In this document: positions 23,644 to 31,239 of the stretch, in pieces
Position numbering within the stretch: the stretch's first letter is position 1
Layout of the letters: each line of letters begins with the position of its first letter
NCBI GenBank assembly: GCA_017515535.1
Contig: JAFWFQ010000034.1
Location: 1-34,044 of the forward strand
Source of the DNA: Parasporobacterium sp.
Lineage (GTDB): Bacteria; Bacillota; Clostridia; Lachnospirales; Lachnospiraceae
Direction of reading: 5' to 3'
Length of the DNA stretch: 34,044 bases
Made by a program: the position numbers and the translations under genes
The notes under the pieces: model-generated
The model's input: the letters and a program-made list of their open reading frames with translations, nothing else
Databases searched by the model: none
What the model was told of the DNA's origin: nothing

Positions 23644-24828
23644 ATGCAGTATCGGAAAGATAAATATGGAAAGCCGCTGTCAGTCCTGGGCTTTGGCTGC
23701 ATGCGGTTTACCAAAAACGGAAGAAACATCGATTTTGACAAAGCTGAGAGAGAGCTCATGGAAGCCTATCGGCTTGGAGTGAATTATTTTGATACCGCGT
23801 ATATTTATACAGGCAGTGAGGTCTTGCTCGGCGAGATTTTCGAAAAGAACGGGATCCGCGATAAGATCAATATTGCGACAAAGCTGCCGCAGTATCTGGT
23901 TGGGAGCACAGCTTCCGCAGACCGATATTTTAATGAGGAACTCAAACGTCTCAGGACAGATTATATAGATTATTATCTGATGCACATGATCACAGATTAT
24001 AATCAGTGGACAAAACTTGAGCGGATCGGCATGAAAGAATGGATCGCCGAAAAAAAGGAAAGCGGAAAGATCCGGAACATCGGCTTTTCTTATCATGGGG
24101 ATACAGAGAATTTCCTGAACGTGCTGAATGCCTATGATTGGGATTTCTGCCAGATCCAGTACAACTACGTTGATGAGCATACGCAGGCAGGAGCGGAAGG
24201 TCTTAAAGCCGCCGCGGAGAAAGGGATTCCGGTGATTATCATGGAGCCGCTCCGTGGAGGTAAACTGATCAATATGCTTCCGGAAGAAGCAAAGAAACTG
24301 ATCGAAAAGGACGCTTCCGGTTATTCCGCAGCAGAGCTTGGTCTTCGCTGGCTCTGGAACCAGCCGGAGGTGACTGTTATTTTGTCCGGTATGAATTCAT
24401 TGGAGATGGTTCAGGAAAACTGCCGCGTCGCGTCGGAAGCAGAAGCCGGTTCCTTTACAGAGGAAAACGAGACGCTGATCTCGAAGATCCGTGAGATCTT
24501 CCTGAAAGCGACAAAAGTCGGATGTACGGAATGCCGCTATTGCATGCCTTGTCCAAAAGGGGTCAATATCCCCGGTATTTTCCGTTGTTATAATCGGATG
24601 TTTACGGAGAACAAAGGGTCGGGAAGAAAGGAATATCTCCAGACGATCGCGATGACGGGAGAACCGTCTTTTGCAAGTCAGTGTGTCGGATGCGGAAAAT
24701 GTGAACAGCATTGTCCACAGCATATTCCGATCCGGGAAAAATTAAAAGAAGCGGACAAAGCGCTTCGCCCGCTCCCCTATAAAATTGCAATTCCGATTGG
24801 CAGAAGATTCATGCTGAAAAAGAAATAA
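23644..24828 (+). CDS. Aldo/keto reductase with C-terminal 4Fe-4S ferredoxin-like domain
   Basis: 394 residues. The N-terminal TIM barrel has LGFGCMRF (15–22), NYFDTAYIYTGSE with Asp50 and Tyr55, INIATKLP with the catalytic Lys, and YYLMHMI (His). The C-terminal part carries two cysteine clusters: CTECRYCMPCPKGVNIP (about 293–310) and CVGCGKCEQHCPQHIPI (about 346–362), the second a complete CX2CX2CX3C site. This layout is common in anaerobes, where the Fe–S domain may pass electrons from ferredoxin to the barrel; the substrate is unknown. ATG at 23644 follows AAGGAG by nine bases; an in-frame ATG at 23623 lies before this site and is rejected. It ends six bases from the convergent DUF815 gene. 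Confidence 0.9.
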   Translation: MQYRKDKYGKPLSVLGFGCMRFTKNGRNIDFDKAERELMEAYRLGVNYFDTAYIYTGSEVLLGEIFEKNGIRDKINIATKLPQYLVGSTASADRYFNEELKRLRTDYIDYYLMHMITDYNQWTKLERIGMKEWIAEKKESGKIRNIGFSYHGDTENFLNVLNAYDWDFCQIQYNYVDEHTQAGAEGLKAAAEKGIPVIIMEPLRGGKLINMLPEEAKKLIEKDASGYSAAELGLRWLWNQPEVTVILSGMNSLEMVQENCRVASEAEAGSFTEENETLISKIREIFLKATKVGCTECRYCMPCPKGVNIPGIFRCYNRMFTENKGSGRKEYLQTIAMTGEPSFASQCVGCGKCEQHCPQHIPIREKLKEADKALRPLPYKIAIPIGRRFMLKKK

Positions 24829-24834
24829 TCTTCG

Positions 24835-26160
24835 TCAGTTCCCGAGAAGATAATCAATAAACTGCCGGGCGGTCCTTCCGGAGCGCCCGCCATGGCGGAT
24901 CTCCCAGATATCCGCCTGATGGAGCAGTTCTTCTTCCGGAAGATCGATTTCCGGAGCCTTTTCGGCTAATCCTTTTACGATATCGTAATATTCCTGCCGG
25001 TCCGGCTTAAAGTATCCGATCGTAACACCAAAACGGTCGGAAAGAGAACGGCGTTCTGCCATTGTATCGACCGGATGGACATCGTCTTCCTCAATTTCTT
25101 TCCGGTCATTGAAGGTCTCGCGAAGGAGGTGGCGCCGGTTCGAAGTTGCATAGATCAGGACGTTATCCGGCTTTACTTCAAGGTCGCCTTCAATTACCGC
25201 TTTCAGATATTTATATTCCGTTTCTGCTCCTTCGAATGAAAGATCATCCATATAGATGATAAACCGATAGTTCCGGCCTTTGATAATACTGATGATATCG
25301 CGAAGATACCGGAATTCATGCTTATAGACCTCGATCATTCGAAGCCCCTGCTCATAATAAAGATTCAATAACGCCTTGATACTTGTGGATTTTCCGGTTC
25401 CGGCATCTCCATAAAGAAGGACATTGTTTGCCGGCTTGCCCTCAAGAAACGCTTCTGTGTTTTTCATGAGCTGTGTTTTCTGGAGCTCGTATCCGACAAG
25501 GTCATCGAGGACAACATTACTGGTAATTGTGATCGGGACGATCAGACGGTCTTTATATGAACCGTCTGCAGGAGATGACGGGTCCGTTGTATTAACACGG
25601 AACGCTTTGTTCAGGCCGAATTGCCCGACTCCGTATTTTTTATAGAACTCCATAACGACCCGGAATAATTCTTCCGCATCAGAGGTTGCTTCGATTGCTT
25701 CGCTGAGCTCCTGGATCCGGATACTGACATTCCGGTTATAAAGCTGTTCTTTTTTCTCAACAGATCTGTAATTCCGGATAAGCGTAAAACAGTTCAGTTC
25801 GAGTTCCTCTTCAATCAGGGAAAAGTCGTAATCCAGAAGCTGACGGAAAATTGCAAAATCATTCCGGGCAAACTCGTTGACGGTTCCGTCCACGATCCCC
25901 TTTTTTTCCGCGACCAGGGTAAAAGGCGTTTCGGTCATTGCCAGGAGAAACGCAAGATAACTGCGCCAGAGATTATGATTGAATCCATAGGTCGTTGCAA
26001 CATCAAGAAGCCGATGGATCTCCTCGAGGATCCTTGCAGTCAGATCTTCTTTTTTATAGCTCCCACTTTCGAATTCTCTGCAGATCGCAGCAAGATGAAA
26101 GAGGATGCTGTCTTCCCCGATATTTCTGTAGATGATCAGTTTTGATACCAGTTTATGCAT
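24835..26160 (-). CDS. DUF815-family AAA ATPase
   Basis: 441 residues. An N-terminal helical region of about 220 residues precedes a P-loop domain: [13 protein letters not shown] (Walker A, about 248–260), [13 protein letters not shown] (Walker B), [12 protein letters not shown] (sensor 1), [10 protein letters not shown] (arginine-finger region) and a C-terminal [14 protein letters not shown]. These are the hallmarks of DUF815, a widespread AAA ATPase of unknown function. The frame is open to 26223, but ATG at 26160 follows GGAGG and is preferred. No terminator fits in the six bases between this gene and the convergent reductase, so their mRNAs should overlap at the 3' ends. Confidence 0.9.
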   Translation of the reverse strand: MHKLVSKLIIYRNIGEDSILFHLAAICREFESGSYKKEDLTARILEEIHRLLDVATTYGFNHNLWRSYLAFLLAMTETPFTLVAEKKGIVDGTVNEFARNDFAIFRQLLDYDFSLIEEELELNCFTLIRNYRSVEKKEQLYNRNVSIRIQELSEAIEATSDAEELFRVVMEFYKKYGVGQFGLNKAFRVNTTDPSSPADGSYKDRLIVPITITSNVVLDDLVGYELQKTQLMKNTEAFLEGKPANNVLLYGDAGTGKSTSIKALLNLYYEQGLRMIEVYKHEFRYLRDIISIIKGRNYRFIIYMDDLSFEGAETEYKYLKAVIEGDLEVKPDNVLIYATSNRRHLLRETFNDRKEIEEDDVHPVDTMAERRSLSDRFGVTIGYFKPDRQEYYDIVKGLAEKAPEIDLPEEELLHQADIWEIRHGGRSGRTARQFIDYLLGN

Positions 26161-26194
26161 GAGCAAGCCTCCGTAACCAGTTTTCTTTGGCTTT

Positions 26195-26223
26195 ATTCTA
26201 TTATCAAAAACGAGAAGAAACAA
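26195..26223 (-). promoter_or_regulatory. Promoter of the DUF815 ATPase gene
   Basis: Minus strand TTGTTT (26223–26218), 17 bases, TAGAAT (26200–26195). Predicted start near 26188, giving a leader of about 28 bases with GGAGG. It is divergent from the ywaF-like promoter. Confidence 0.55.
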
Positions 26224-26251
26224 GAAAAAGGTGGGATTCTATCTCCGTTCA

Positions 26252-26260
26252 TGTCATAAT
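26252..26260 (+). promoter_or_regulatory. Extended −10 promoter close to the ywaF-like start codon
   Basis: TG-T-CATAAT with the −10 at 26255–26260. The predicted +1 near 26267 is only three bases before the ATG at 26270, and no Shine–Dalgarno sequence is present. The −35 is poor. Confidence 0.4.
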
Positions 26261-26269
26261 AATCAGACG

Positions 26270-27013
26270 ATGTTTGAATATTTTTTTACTTATGGAACAG
26301 AGCTTCCGGCAGATGTCGGTTTTCCGATGTTTGGAACGGTTCATATTATCTGGTTGTTAGCAGGAACGATCGCGGTCGTTCTGTTAAGTATTCTTTATTC
26401 TAAAATCGGAAAACGGAAGCAGAGACATATGGACCTTGTGGTCGGAAGCGTTCTCCTTTTTCTGCTTGTTATTCGGGAAATCTATTTGTATCTGATTGGT
26501 TTTCTGACTGTTTTTGAACTTCCGATTCATCTGTGTTCGCTGGCAGGGTTCTTCTGTTTTATTCACTGCCTGAAGAACTTTGACGGACTGGGGCAGATCC
26601 TGTATTCCCTTTGCCTGCCCGGGACGATCGTGGCTCTTGCTTTCCCGGATTGGACCTATTATCCGCCGATCCATTTTATTACGCTGCATGGATTCATTTT
26701 CCATTTTGGGGTTGCGCTTTACGTGATCTGTCAGTTAATATCAAAACGAATTTGTCCGGACATCCGAAGGATCTGGAAGGTCTTTGTTTTTCTGGCAGTT
26801 GCCGTTCCGCCGATGTTCCTGTTTAACCGTCATTTCGGAACGAACTACTTTTTCGTGAATGAACCGGCTCCGGGATCTCCTTTGGAATGGATGGAGTCCG
26901 TTCTCGGAAATCCGGGATATCTGCTTGGCTACGGATTCCTTGCAGTTGTTATTCCATCGATCCTGACCCTTATATACATGGCGTTCAACCGGCGTTCAAG
27001 AAAGGAAAAATAA
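26270..27013 (+). CDS. YwaF-like (TIGR02206 family) integral membrane protein
   Basis: 247 residues with about seven hydrophobic segments, short loops and no soluble domain. Conserved-looking features are GTVHIIWL near the start, ELPIHLCSLAGFFCFI (about 86–101), LPGTIVALAFPDW, HFITLHGFIFHFG and NEPAPGSPLEWM. These fit the TIGR02206/YwaF family, whose function is unknown. The frame opens at GTG 26231, but the first 13 residues cover promoter-like DNA; MFEYFFTYG at 26270 is the family-like start. No ribosome site is seen. Three bases separate its stop from the next gene, so the two are co-transcribed. Confidence 0.82.
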   Translation: MFEYFFTYGTELPADVGFPMFGTVHIIWLLAGTIAVVLLSILYSKIGKRKQRHMDLVVGSVLLFLLVIREIYLYLIGFLTVFELPIHLCSLAGFFCFIHCLKNFDGLGQILYSLCLPGTIVALAFPDWTYYPPIHFITLHGFIFHFGVALYVICQLISKRICPDIRRIWKVFVFLAVAVPPMFLFNRHFGTNYFFVNEPAPGSPLEWMESVLGNPGYLLGYGFLAVVIPSILTLIYMAFNRRSRKEK

Positions 27014-27016
27014 AAG

Positions 27017-27664
27017 ATGCTCTATATCATACGGCATGGCCAGACAAAAATGAATCATGCAAACGTTCTTCAGGGGCGGAGCGATATCCCGCTGAATGAG
27101 AACGGGATCGAACAGGCGAAAGAAGCCGGACAGTGGTTTCTGGATAACGGGATCCGTTTTGACAGGATCTATTCCAGTCCGCTGATCCGTGCGGTCCAGA
27201 CCGCAGAATATGTTCGTGAAGTCTCTTTGTCTTCCGGTCCGGAAGAGCAGATCTGTGAGATCATAGCAGATCCACGGCTGATTGAAATGGACTACGGACC
27301 GTATGAAGGAATGGATCTGAAAGATCCGGCTCCGGAAGTTATGACCTTTTTTATGGACTTTCAGAACAATCCGGCTCCGGAAGGGATGGAGCCGCTTTCG
27401 GAAGTCGTAAGGAGAAGCGGTTTGTTTTTAGAAGAGATCCTGGAAGAAGCGAAGTCAAATCATATTCTGATCTCGACCCACGCGATCGCGATGAAAGGGC
27501 TTTTGGAATACCTGACTCCGGAATCAAACGGGGCGTACTGGTCAAAATATATCGGGAATTGTGAGGTTTATTCGTCCGGGATCAGGAACGATTATTATAC
27601 TGTGCCGGAGCCGGTGTTCCGTCTGAACGACGGAATCGGAAGTCCGGATAAAAGACAGAAATAA
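27017..27664 (+). CDS. Histidine phosphatase family protein (phosphoglycerate mutase-like)
   Basis: 215 residues with the histidine phosphatase signature IIRHGQTKMNHANVLQGRSDIPLN (RHG at 6–8, His7 phospho-acceptor), Arg in SSPLIRAVQTA, Glu in DYGPYEGM and the second His in ISTHAIAMKGLLEYL. Members range from cofactor-dependent phosphoglycerate mutase to phosphatases of sugar phosphates or cobalamin precursors; this short form is most likely a phosphatase of unknown substrate. It has AAAGGA ten bases upstream and is followed after 28 bases by the threonine aldolase gene. Confidence 0.87.
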   Translation: MLYIIRHGQTKMNHANVLQGRSDIPLNENGIEQAKEAGQWFLDNGIRFDRIYSSPLIRAVQTAEYVREVSLSSGPEEQICEIIADPRLIEMDYGPYEGMDLKDPAPEVMTFFMDFQNNPAPEGMEPLSEVVRRSGLFLEEILEEAKSNHILISTHAIAMKGLLEYLTPESNGAYWSKYIGNCEVYSSGIRNDYYTVPEPVFRLNDGIGSPDKRQK

Positions 27665-27692
27665 ATGGAAAAACGAGAAAGGGAAAACGACG

Positions 27693-28715
27693 ATGTTACA
27701 TTTTGAAAGTGATTATATTGAAGGGACCCATCCGGAGATCCTCGCTTATTTTACGGAGGTCGGCGACCGGAAGCTGACCGGCTACGGAACCGATGAGATC
27801 TGTGACAGCGCAAAAGAAAAAATCCGGAAAGCCTGTAATTGTCCGGATGCTGAAATCTTTTTTCTTTCCGGCGGGACCCAGAGCAACCTGGTCGTGATCC
27901 GGTCTCTTCTACGTCTTTATGAGGGCGTTATTTCCGCAAATACCGGACATGTCAACGGGCATGAAGCCGGCGCGATCGAAGCCGGAGGTCATAAAGTCCT
28001 GACGCTCCCGCACCATAACGGAAAACTGGATCCAGAAGAAACAGAGCAGTATATTATCGGCTTTTATCAGGACGAGAATCACGAACATATTGTAAAACCG
28101 GGGATGGTCTATATTTCTCAGCCGACGGAGTATGGAACACTTTACAGCCTGGATGAACTGCAGAGGCTGCATGAAGTTTGTGAGAAGTACTCGATCCCTC
28201 TTTATCTGGATGGTGCCCGTCTCGGATATGCCCTGGCATCTCCGGAGAACGACATGACATTAGAAGATATCGCAAAATATTGTGATGTCTTTTATATCGG
28301 CGGCACGAAGGTCGGTGCAATGCTCGGGGAAGCAGTCGTTTTCCCGAGACACCTTGTGGATGGCTTTTTTACAATTGTCAAACAGAGCGGGGCACTTCTT
28401 GCAAAAGGGTGGATCCTCGGCGGTCAGTTTGATGCACTGTTTTCCAATGACCTCTATTATCGCTGCGGAAAGAATGCGATCGATATGGCAGCGCGCTTAA
28501 AAGAAGGGCTGAAAGAAAAGGGCTATACCTTCTACCTGGAATCGCCGACGAATCAGCAGTTTCTGATCCTAGAAAACAATCAGCTCGAGGCGTTGAAAGA
28601 AAAGGCATCCTTTGGCTTCTGGGAAATCTATGATCCCGATCATGTCGTTGTCCGGCTTGCAACCAGCTGGGGAACAAAAATTGAAGAGGTCGAAGCGCTT
28701 CTGGAACTCATGTGA
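27693..28715 (+). CDS. Low-specificity L-threonine aldolase family protein
   Basis: 340 residues of a fold-type I PLP enzyme that splits threonine or allo-threonine into glycine and acetaldehyde (family knowledge). Seen are FFLSGGTQSNLVVI, NTGHVNGHEAGAIEAGGHKV, ISQPTEYGTLYS, LYLDGARLGYAL (Asp for the pyridine nitrogen) and FYIGGTKVGAM, where Lys206 forms the Schiff base. Length and order are normal. The start follows a GGGAAAACGACG leader with only a weak ribosome site. It is the last gene of a three-gene unit with the ywaF-like and phosphatase genes and is followed by a large palindrome. Confidence 0.9.
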   Translation: MLHFESDYIEGTHPEILAYFTEVGDRKLTGYGTDEICDSAKEKIRKACNCPDAEIFFLSGGTQSNLVVIRSLLRLYEGVISANTGHVNGHEAGAIEAGGHKVLTLPHHNGKLDPEETEQYIIGFYQDENHEHIVKPGMVYISQPTEYGTLYSLDELQRLHEVCEKYSIPLYLDGARLGYALASPENDMTLEDIAKYCDVFYIGGTKVGAMLGEAVVFPRHLVDGFFTIVKQSGALLAKGWILGGQFDALFSNDLYYRCGKNAIDMAARLKEGLKEKGYTFYLESPTNQQFLILENNQLEALKEKASFGFWEIYDPDHVVVRLATSWGTKIEEVEALLELM

Positions 28716-28730
28716 TTTCTGTATAAATTA

Positions 28731-28984
28731 CAAAAGGCCCTTCCGCCGGCGCACAGGCATTTTGTGCTGCCTCCGTGTCGTCGGTTTTTTCTAAGACTTC
28801 GCTCAAAATTTTTCCGGCCGTCGAGACTCAAAAAGAATCTTCATGATTCTTTTTTCGGCTCTCCTAAATGCTTTTGGACTTGTATTCCAACGCATTTACC
28901 GGAAAAATTCTTCTCGAAGCCAAAGAAAAAACACGGCTCACTCCAAGGCACAAAATGCCTGTGTGCCGGCGGAAGGGCCTTTTG
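28731..28984. repeat. 254-base imperfect inverted repeat with three-way-junction fold
   Basis: The outer arms 28731–28767 and 28948–28984 pair over 37 positions with a single G·U. Inner paired blocks continue the stem: 28785–28792 with 28924–28931, 28797–28801 with 28915–28919, 28807–28817 with 28899–28909. The central part holds two further hairpins, 28830–28839/28845–28854 (10 bp) and 28866–28871/28892–28897 with an inner TTGGA/TCCAA. Together they predict a long arm ending in a junction with two stem-loops. Open frames on both strands read the same CLCAGGRAFC peptide because of the symmetry, so it is not coding. It could be a MITE-like element or a structured RNA. It fills the gap between the aldolase and dehydrogenase genes; no clear target-site duplication is seen. 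Confidence 0.85.
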
Positions 28985-28996
28985 CATGATATAATG

Positions 28997-29030
28997 AAAT
29001 CCCCTTGCCGGATGACAAGGGGATTTTTTT
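28997..29030 (+). terminator. Strong intrinsic terminator
   Basis: AAATCCCCTTG (28997–29007) pairs perfectly with CAAGGGGATTT (29016–29026) over 11 bp, loop of eight bases, followed by further Ts to 29030. It points in the plus direction and ends the aldolase operon after the palindrome. Confidence 0.88.
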
Positions 29031-29050
29031 GATCCGTTCGATATTCGTGT

Positions 29051-30163
29051 TTAGTTTTCAAAAGGGAACTTATACGGAAGATTCAGTTTGTCGCGAAGTT
29101 CGATCAGTTCTTTCTGAACCGCTTCACCAACCGGCACACCTTTGTCTTTCCGGTCAAGCCATGCAAGATACTCTTTCTCGCCTGCCGTATAGATCCTGTC
29201 ATAGCCCGGCGCTTTTTCACTTGCACGAAGTGCGCGGCAGATATCTCCTGCGATCTTCTTGAAAGTATCCTGTCCCATAAATGCATCCGGATCTACAACA
29301 AAGAAGAAATGTCCAAGATGATACATCTGGGGTTTTCCTTCTGCAGAGACACCGGTCAGGGCCTTCATGAACTGTCCGCCGGAAAGAGCAGCAGAGAGAA
29401 TCTCTACAACAGCAGCATATCCGTAGCCTTTGTATCCGCACATCTCATCTCCGGGGCCTCCGCCTAAAGGAGCAAGGGCAGCAGTCCCGTCGACCAGCAT
29501 CTTCAGGATTTCATTTGAATCCGTAACGGTAGAGCCGTCATGCGCTACGACCATACCAGCCGGCGTATCTTTTCCGCTTCTGGCGTAGAATTCAATTTTT
29601 CCTCTTTGAACGATCGAGGTCGCACAATCGATACAGAACGGGAATTCTTCATCTGTCGGAAGAGAGAAGGTAAGAGGGTTTGTTCCCATCATATTCTCTA
29701 CACCGAAGGTCGGTGCAATCGAAGGACGGGCGTTCGTACCCGTGATTCCAACCATGCCTTCCTTGGCAGCCATTCCGGTCCAGTAACCGGCGATCCCGTA
29801 ATGGGTCGAGTTCCTGATCGCGCCGCCGGCCATTCCGTACTGTTTTGCCTTCTCAATCAGTTTTTCCATCATATGATAGCTGGCTACCATGCCCATGCCA
29901 TCATGCGCATCCATAACAAGAGTCGTAGGGGTCTCTTTTAAAATCTCAATTTCCGTTTTCGGAAGCAGAGTTCCTTTTTCGATCCGATCTAAATAAATCG
30001 GTTTAAACCGGTTGCAGCCATGGCTTTCGATGCCTCTGCGGTCGGATTCCATCAGGACATCCGCACAGATCTTTGCGTCTTCCTCCGGAACGCCGTAAGC
30101 TTTGAAAACATCTACCATGAAAGAACCGATCATATCCCATGCAACATAAGGTCTGTTTTCCAT
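29051..30163 (-). CDS. Ldh2/MDH2-family NAD(P)-dependent malate/lactate dehydrogenase
   Basis: 370 residues of the Ldh2/YlbC/YiaK superfamily, which is unrelated to classical lactate dehydrogenase and uses an SESAS-like fold. Visible are VLMESDRRGIESHGCNRF (His48), NSTHYGIAGYWTGMAAKEG (His in the NADH/substrate region), GTNARPSIAPTFG, MMGTNPLTFSLPT and GYKGYGYAAVVEILSAALSGG. Substrates in the family include malate, lactate, 2,3-diketogulonate and ureidoglycolate; I cannot decide among them. ATG at 30163 follows AAAGGA by ten bases. It is a single-gene unit with its own promoter and divergent from thiT. Confidence 0.88.
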   Translation of the reverse strand: MENRPYVAWDMIGSFMVDVFKAYGVPEEDAKICADVLMESDRRGIESHGCNRFKPIYLDRIEKGTLLPKTEIEILKETPTTLVMDAHDGMGMVASYHMMEKLIEKAKQYGMAGGAIRNSTHYGIAGYWTGMAAKEGMVGITGTNARPSIAPTFGVENMMGTNPLTFSLPTDEEFPFCIDCATSIVQRGKIEFYARSGKDTPAGMVVAHDGSTVTDSNEILKMLVDGTAALAPLGGGPGDEMCGYKGYGYAAVVEILSAALSGGQFMKALTGVSAEGKPQMYHLGHFFFVVDPDAFMGQDTFKKIAGDICRALRASEKAPGYDRIYTAGEKEYLAWLDRKDKGVPVGEAVQKELIELRDKLNLPYKFPFEN

Positions 30164-30203
30164 AATTTTGTCATCCTTTCCGCTCGCATTTTTTTACATA
30201 TGT

Positions 30204-30231
30204 ATCATAACAGAAATCAAAGTTGAATCAA
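30204..30231 (-). promoter_or_regulatory. Promoter of the Ldh2-family gene
   Basis: Minus strand TTGATT (30231–30226), 16 bases, TATGAT (30209–30204). Predicted start near 30197. The −35 lies in the second of two direct repeats, so a regulator could control it. Confidence 0.45.
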
Positions 30232-30234
30232 AGT
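30215..30234. repeat. Two direct repeats AATCAAAGT at 11-base spacing
   Basis: AATCAAAGT occurs at 30215–30223 and 30226–30234, one helical turn apart, overlapping the −35 region of the Ldh2-family promoter. A possible operator for an unknown regulator. Confidence 0.4.
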
Positions 30235-30262
30235 GAATGTTATCCGGAATCAGACTGCTATA

Positions 30263-30291
30263 TTGACAAAGCGGTTTTATATTTATAGAAT
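30263..30291 (+). promoter_or_regulatory. Promoter of the TPP riboswitch–thiT transcript
   Basis: Perfect TTGACA (30263–30268), 17 bases, TAGAAT (30286–30291). Predicted start near 30298, about 30 bases before the TPP aptamer. Confidence 0.75.
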
Positions 30292-30326
30292 ATTTATATG
30301 AACGTTGTTCAGTAAATTCAATAAGA

Positions 30327-30410
30327 TGCTAGGGGAGCTCCGAACGGGGCTGAGATGTCTATGACGACCCTTATTACTTGATTCGGTTAATGCCGACGGA
30401 AGGAAGCGCT
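30327..30410 (+). promoter_or_regulatory. TPP riboswitch (THI element)
   Basis: The conserved TPP aptamer blocks are present in order: AGGGGAGC, GGGGCTGAGAT (30346–30356), ACCCTT (30367–30372), ACTTGATTCGGTTAATGCCG (30376–30395) and GGAAGGAAGC (30398–30407). CTGAGA and GGTTAATGCC are the thiamine-pyrophosphate pocket strands. It sits directly before thiT, the expected target. Confidence 0.95.
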
Positions 30411-30423
30411 TTTATATGGTTTT

Positions 30424-30458
30424 ATCAAGTAATCTCCGGCGTAAAAGGAGGTTTTTTT
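30424..30458 (+). promoter_or_regulatory. Expression platform of the TPP riboswitch
   Basis: ATCAAGTAAT (30424–30433) is perfectly complementary over ten bases to ATTACTTGAT in the aptamer (30373–30382). Just behind it CTCC (30434–30437) can pair with the Shine–Dalgarno GGAGG (30447–30451), followed by seven Ts and the ATG at 30460. When TPP holds the aptamer strand, the freed segment could favour the CTCC–GGAGG hairpin and block initiation, perhaps also stopping transcription. Confidence 0.6.
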
Positions 30459-30459
30459 A

Positions 30460-31137
30460 ATGTCATTTTTTGTCACACCTGTCGTCGATGAGTGGGGCGA
30501 CACAACGTATGTGCCGACAGCTGCCGGTCTCACAATTCTTATCGTGATCATCATTGCAGTACTTCTTCTTGGTGTTTGGATCTTCGGAAAGAACAGACAG
30601 TTTTCAGCAAAACAGCTTGCGTTTACGGCACTTGCGATCGCGCTTGCAACAGCCACATCCTTTATCAAAGTGATCCATATGCCCATGGGTGGTTCTGTTA
30701 CATTCTTTTCCATGCTGTTTATTGCCCTGGTAGGGTATTGGTACGGTCCGGGACCGGGTCTGACTGCAGCTTTTGCCTATGGGATTTTACAGATGACCAT
30801 TGATCCGTATATTTTATCCTTTCCACAGATGCTGGTGGATTATGTCTTTGCTTTTACAGCACTTGGTCTTTCCGGCATTTTTACAAATGCAAAAAGGGCC
30901 GGGCTGATCAAAGGGTATTTGCTGGCTGTGTTTGGGCGTTATGTTTTTGCTGTGGTCTCCGGCTGGGTTTTCTTTGGGATCTATGCAGGTGATTATGGAT
31001 TTAAGAGCGGACTGATCTATTCACTGGTTTATAACATAGCATACATTGGAATTGAGGCAGCGGTCACCGTTCTGATTCTGTTCCTCCCGCCTGTCCGGAA
31101 TGCGATGGAGTATGTCAAACGATTGGCGAAGTCATAG
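30460..31137 (+). CDS. thiT: ThiT-type energy-coupling factor S component for thiamine
   Basis: ThiT binds thiamine in the membrane and works with a shared ECF ATPase module, not encoded here. The 225-residue protein has an extra N-terminal membrane segment (about 22–42) before the usual six-helix core (from FSAKQLAFTALAIAL on). Core signs are GYWYGPGPGLTAAFAYGILQ, FPQMLVDYVFAFTALGLSG, SGWVFFGIYAG and YSLVYNIAY. Family members, as I recall, often have RYxxHxxSG with a thiamine-contacting His; here the segment is RYVFAVVSG, so Ala164 takes that place. The TPP riboswitch upstream is strong support for thiamine or a precursor as ligand. RBS AAAGGAGG. Confidence 0.92.
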   Translation: MSFFVTPVVDEWGDTTYVPTAAGLTILIVIIIAVLLLGVWIFGKNRQFSAKQLAFTALAIALATATSFIKVIHMPMGGSVTFFSMLFIALVGYWYGPGPGLTAAFAYGILQMTIDPYILSFPQMLVDYVFAFTALGLSGIFTNAKRAGLIKGYLLAVFGRYVFAVVSGWVFFGIYAGDYGFKSGLIYSLVYNIAYIGIEAAVTVLILFLPPVRNAMEYVKRLAKS

Positions 31138-31143
31138 GGAGTA

Positions 31144-31195
31144 CCGGTTTTCCTGCGTGTTTCTAATAGAGCACAAAGGGTGACAGGAAAACCGG
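31144..31195. repeat. Perfect 12-bp inverted repeat after thiT
   Basis: CCGGTTTTCCTG (31144–31155) and CAGGAAAACCGG (31184–31195) are perfect complements around a 28-base loop. No T run follows on the plus strand (GAAAAAG instead), so it is not a standard terminator. It may protect the thiT mRNA 3' end. Confidence 0.7.
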
Positions 31196-31210
31196 GAAAA
31201 AGAATCAGTG

Positions 31211-31239
31211 TTGACAAATCGTCTCAACTGTATTACTGT
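31211..31239 (+). promoter_or_regulatory. Promoter of the GntR–ABC operon
   Basis: Perfect TTGACA (31211–31216), 17 bases, TACTGT (31234–31239, only three consensus bases). The −10 lies inside the palindromic operator, which fits tight autorepression. The −35 overlaps the left arm of the terminator-like hairpin. Confidence 0.5.

Noticed and set aside
28764..29061. Small open frames on both strands with the shared peptide CLCAGGRAFC
   Set aside because: They arise from the two arms of the palindrome and lack ribosome sites; not coding.
31144..31195. Inverted repeat after thiT as an intrinsic terminator
   Set aside because: No T run follows on the plus strand; the hairpin at 31215–31275 is a better candidate.
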